Assembly: GCA_947172415.1 (NCBI GenBank)
Contig: OX359198.1
Location: 651,401-715,400, forward strand
DNA length: 64,000 nt
Direction: 5' to 3'
Origin: Chondrosia reniformis
Taxonomy: Eukaryota > Porifera > Demospongiae > Chondrillida > Chondrillidae
Shown: positions 61,433 to 64,000 of the stretch, in pieces
Layout: each line of letters opens with the position of its first letter
How positions within the stretch are numbered: position 1 is the first letter of the stretch
Made by a program: the position numbers and the translations under genes
The notes under the pieces: model-generated
What the model was told of the DNA's origin: nothing
The model's input: the letters and a program-made list of their open reading frames with translations, nothing else
Database searches by the model: none

Positions 61433-64000
61433 TGTACATTGAGGGCTGTCACTCCATCAAACGGAGACATATGAAGCTGTAACTTTGTATCAGCATTAAC
61501 AGACATGTATGAAATGTTTCCAATAAATTTTGCAAATTTTGATATTCACCCAAATTTGCACTATCTCTCACCATACATTAATTTTGTATACCAGAATATA
61601 ATGTTCATTGAGGGCTGACACTCTATCAAATGGAGAGATATGAAGCTAAATCTTTGTGTCAGCATTCACAGACATCTATAGAACATGTCCAATGGATTTT
61701 TGAAATTTTGATGAAACTTAAAATTTGCCCTATCTCTCACCATACATTAACTTTTGTATACCAGAATTTAATGTACATTGAGGGCTGTCACTCTATCAAA
61801 TGGAGAGATATGAAGCTAAATCTTTGTGTCAGCATTCACAGACATCTATAGAACATGTCCAATGGATTTTTGAAATTTTGATGAAACTTAAAATTTGCCC
61901 TATCTCTCACCATACATTAATTTTGTATACTACTAAATCTTTGTGTCAGCATTCACAGACATCTATAGAACATGTCCAATGGATTTTTGAAATTTTGATG
62001 AAACTTAAAATTTGCCCTATCTCTCACCATACATTAACTTGGTATACCAGAATTTAATGTACATTGAGGGCTGTCACTCCATCAAACGGAGACATATGAA
62101 GCTGTAGCTTTGTATCAGCATTAACAGACATGTATGTAATGTTTCCAATAAATTTTGCAAATTTTGATATTCACCCAAATTTGCACTGTCTCTCACCATA
62201 CATTAACTTTGTATATATACCAGAATTTAATGTACATTGAGGGCTGTCACTCCATCAAACGAAGACATATGAAGCTGTAACTTTGTATCAGCATTCACAG
62301 ACATGTATGAAATGTTTCCAATAAATTTTGCAAATTTTGATATTCACCCAAATTTGCACTATCTCTCACCATACATTAACTTGGTATACCAGAATTTTAT
62401 GTACATTGAGGGCTGTCACTCCATCAAACGGAGACATATGAAGCTGTAACTTTGTATCAGCATTAACCGACATGTATGAAATGTTTCCAATAAATTTTGC
62501 AAATTTTGATATTCACCCAAATTTGCACTATCTCTCACCATACATTAATTTTGTATATATACCAGAATTTAATGTACATTGAGGGCTGTCACTCTATCAA
62601 ATGGAGAGATATGAAGCTAAATCTATGTGTCAGCATTCACAGACATCTATAGAACATGTCCAATGGATTTTTGAAATTTTGATGAAACTTAAAATTTGCC
62701 CTATCTCTCACCATACATTAATTTTGTATACCAGAATTTAATGTTCATTGAGGACTGTCACTCCATCAAATGGAGAGATATGAAGCTAAATCTTTGTGTC
62801 AGCATTCTCAGACATCTATAGAACATGTCCAATGTGTTTTTGAAATTTTGATGAAACTTAAAATTTGCCCTATCTCTCACCATACATTAACTTTTGTATA
62901 CCAGAATTTAATGTACATTGAGGGCTGTCACTCTATCAAATGGAGAGATATGAAGCTAAATCTTTGTGTCAGCATTCACAGACATCTATAGAACATGTCC
63001 AATGGATTTTTGAAATTTTGATGAAACTTAAAATTTGCCCTATCTCTCACCATACATTAACTTGGTATACCAGAATTTTATGTACATTGAGGGCTGTCAC
63101 TCCATCAAACGGAGACATATGAAGCTGTAACTTTGTATCAGCATTCACAGACATGTATTAAATGTTTCCAATAAATTTTGCAAATTTTGATATTCACCCA
63201 AATTTGCACTATCTCTCACCATACATTAACTTTGTATATATACCAGAATTTAATGTTCATTGAGGGCTGACACTCTATCAAATGGAGAGATATGAAGCTA
63301 AATCTTTGTGTCAGCATTCACAGACATCTATAGAACATGTCCAATGGATTTTTGAAATTTTGATGAAACTTAAAATTTGCCCTATCTCTCACCATACATT
63401 AATTTTGTATACCAGAATTTAATGTTCATTGAGGACTGTCACTCTATCAAATGGAGAGATATGAAGCTAAATCTTTGTGTCAGCATTCACAGACATCTAT
63501 AGAACATGTCCAATGGATTTTTGAAATTTTGATGAAACTTAAAATTTGCCCTATCTCTCACCATACATTAATTTTGTATACTACTAAATCTTTGTGTCAG
63601 CATTCACAGACATCTATAGAACATGCCCAATGGATTTTTGAAATTTTGATGAAACTTAAAATTTGCCCTATCTCTCACCATACATTAACTTTTGTATACC
63701 AGAATTTAATGTACATTGAGGGCTGTCACTCCATCAAACGGAGACATATGAAGCTGTAACTTTGTATCAGCATTAACAGACATGTATGAAATGTTTCCAA
63801 TAAATTTTGCAAATTTTGATGAAACTTAAAATTTGCCCTATCTCTCACCATACATTAACTTTTGTATACCAGAATTTAATGTACATTGAGGGCTGTCACT
63901 CTATCAAATGGAGAGATATGAAGCTAAATCTTTGTGTCAGCATTCACAGACATCTATAGAACATGTCCAATGGATTTTTGAAATTTTGATGAAACTTAAA

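Larger units (their letters stand above)
59490..64000. repeat. 170-bp satellite array with two monomer subfamilies
   Basis: Monomer spacing is 164-178 bases from 61461 onward, with outlying monomers at 59490-59580 and 60660-60803. Subfamily A has GGAGAGATATGAAGCTAAAT and GATGAAACTTAAAATTTGCC; subfamily B has GGAGACATATGAAGCTGTAA and TATTCACCCAAATTTGCACT. All share CTATCTCTCACCATACATTA. Truncated monomers joined by TTTTGTATACTACTAAATC occur at 61921 and 63571. The array continues past the right edge. Small open frames in it are accidental. Confidence 0.95.

Noticed and set aside
61630..63759. Series of similar small proteins starting MERYEAK
   Set aside because: They are satellite monomers read in one frame. 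The 170-base period shifts frame each unit and stops vary.

Overview
This window is animal nuclear DNA. The genes are intron-rich with short GT-AG introns, GC is low, and simple repeats and inverted-repeat elements are abundant. The gene content points to a demosponge, but this is inference: a plexin-like receptor, cytosolic isoleucyl-tRNA synthetase, ankyrin-Roc GTPases, a coiled-coil kinase of a type expanded in sponges, a beta-helix/multi-TM receptor of a sponge-expanded family, and an axonemal dynein intermediate-chain exon. I saw no prokaryotic operons, CRISPR arrays, tRNAs or rRNAs.

Layout. (1) 1-11154, minus strand: the 5' part of a plexin-like receptor gene (1154-2456, running out of the window) lies downstream of a complete 21-exon paralogue (4042-11154). 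The complete gene reads signal peptide, Sema, PSI/IPT repeats, TM, juxtamembrane coiled coil and a tyrosine-rich tail, with no plexin RasGAP and no kinase domain. (2) 11873-26534, plus strand: a complete 26-exon cytosolic isoleucyl-tRNA synthetase gene (about 1278 aa). Its introns carry an unusual collection of different minisatellites, foldback elements and a 370-bp hairpin MITE. (3) 26.5-43.0 kb: three copies of an ankyrin-Roc GTPase locus on the minus strand. One is truncated (26825-27067) and two are intact and intronless (31486-34617 and 39914-43018). They are interleaved with a coiled-coil kinase-like gene (27671-29745), a 2.87-kb TIR element with target-site duplication (34909-37775), a decayed THAP-domain gene and a YqaJ-like remnant. 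(4) 43.7-45.9 kb, plus strand: a six-exon secreted, probably membrane-anchored cysteine-rich protein. (5) 50165-53716, plus strand: an intronless 1183-aa beta-helix plus multi-TM receptor. (6) 54-64 kb: repeat-rich DNA with GGTGCTTAA hairpins, an 18-bp minisatellite, a dynein intermediate-chain gene fragment, and a satellite of about 170-bp monomers with higher-order structure. A TTAA-flanked, piggyBac-like non-autonomous element sits precisely inside one satellite monomer.

How the parts relate: the plexin-like gene and the synthetase are divergent neighbours separated by about 720 bp. The synthetase and the truncated ankyrin-Roc copy are tail to tail. The two full ankyrin-Roc copies each still carry a scrap of the synthetase 3' end, which shows how they were copied. 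Exon coordinates were set by hand from splice sites and phase. For the synthetase and the large receptor the phases close over every exon, at one receptor junction only by choosing a weaker donor.
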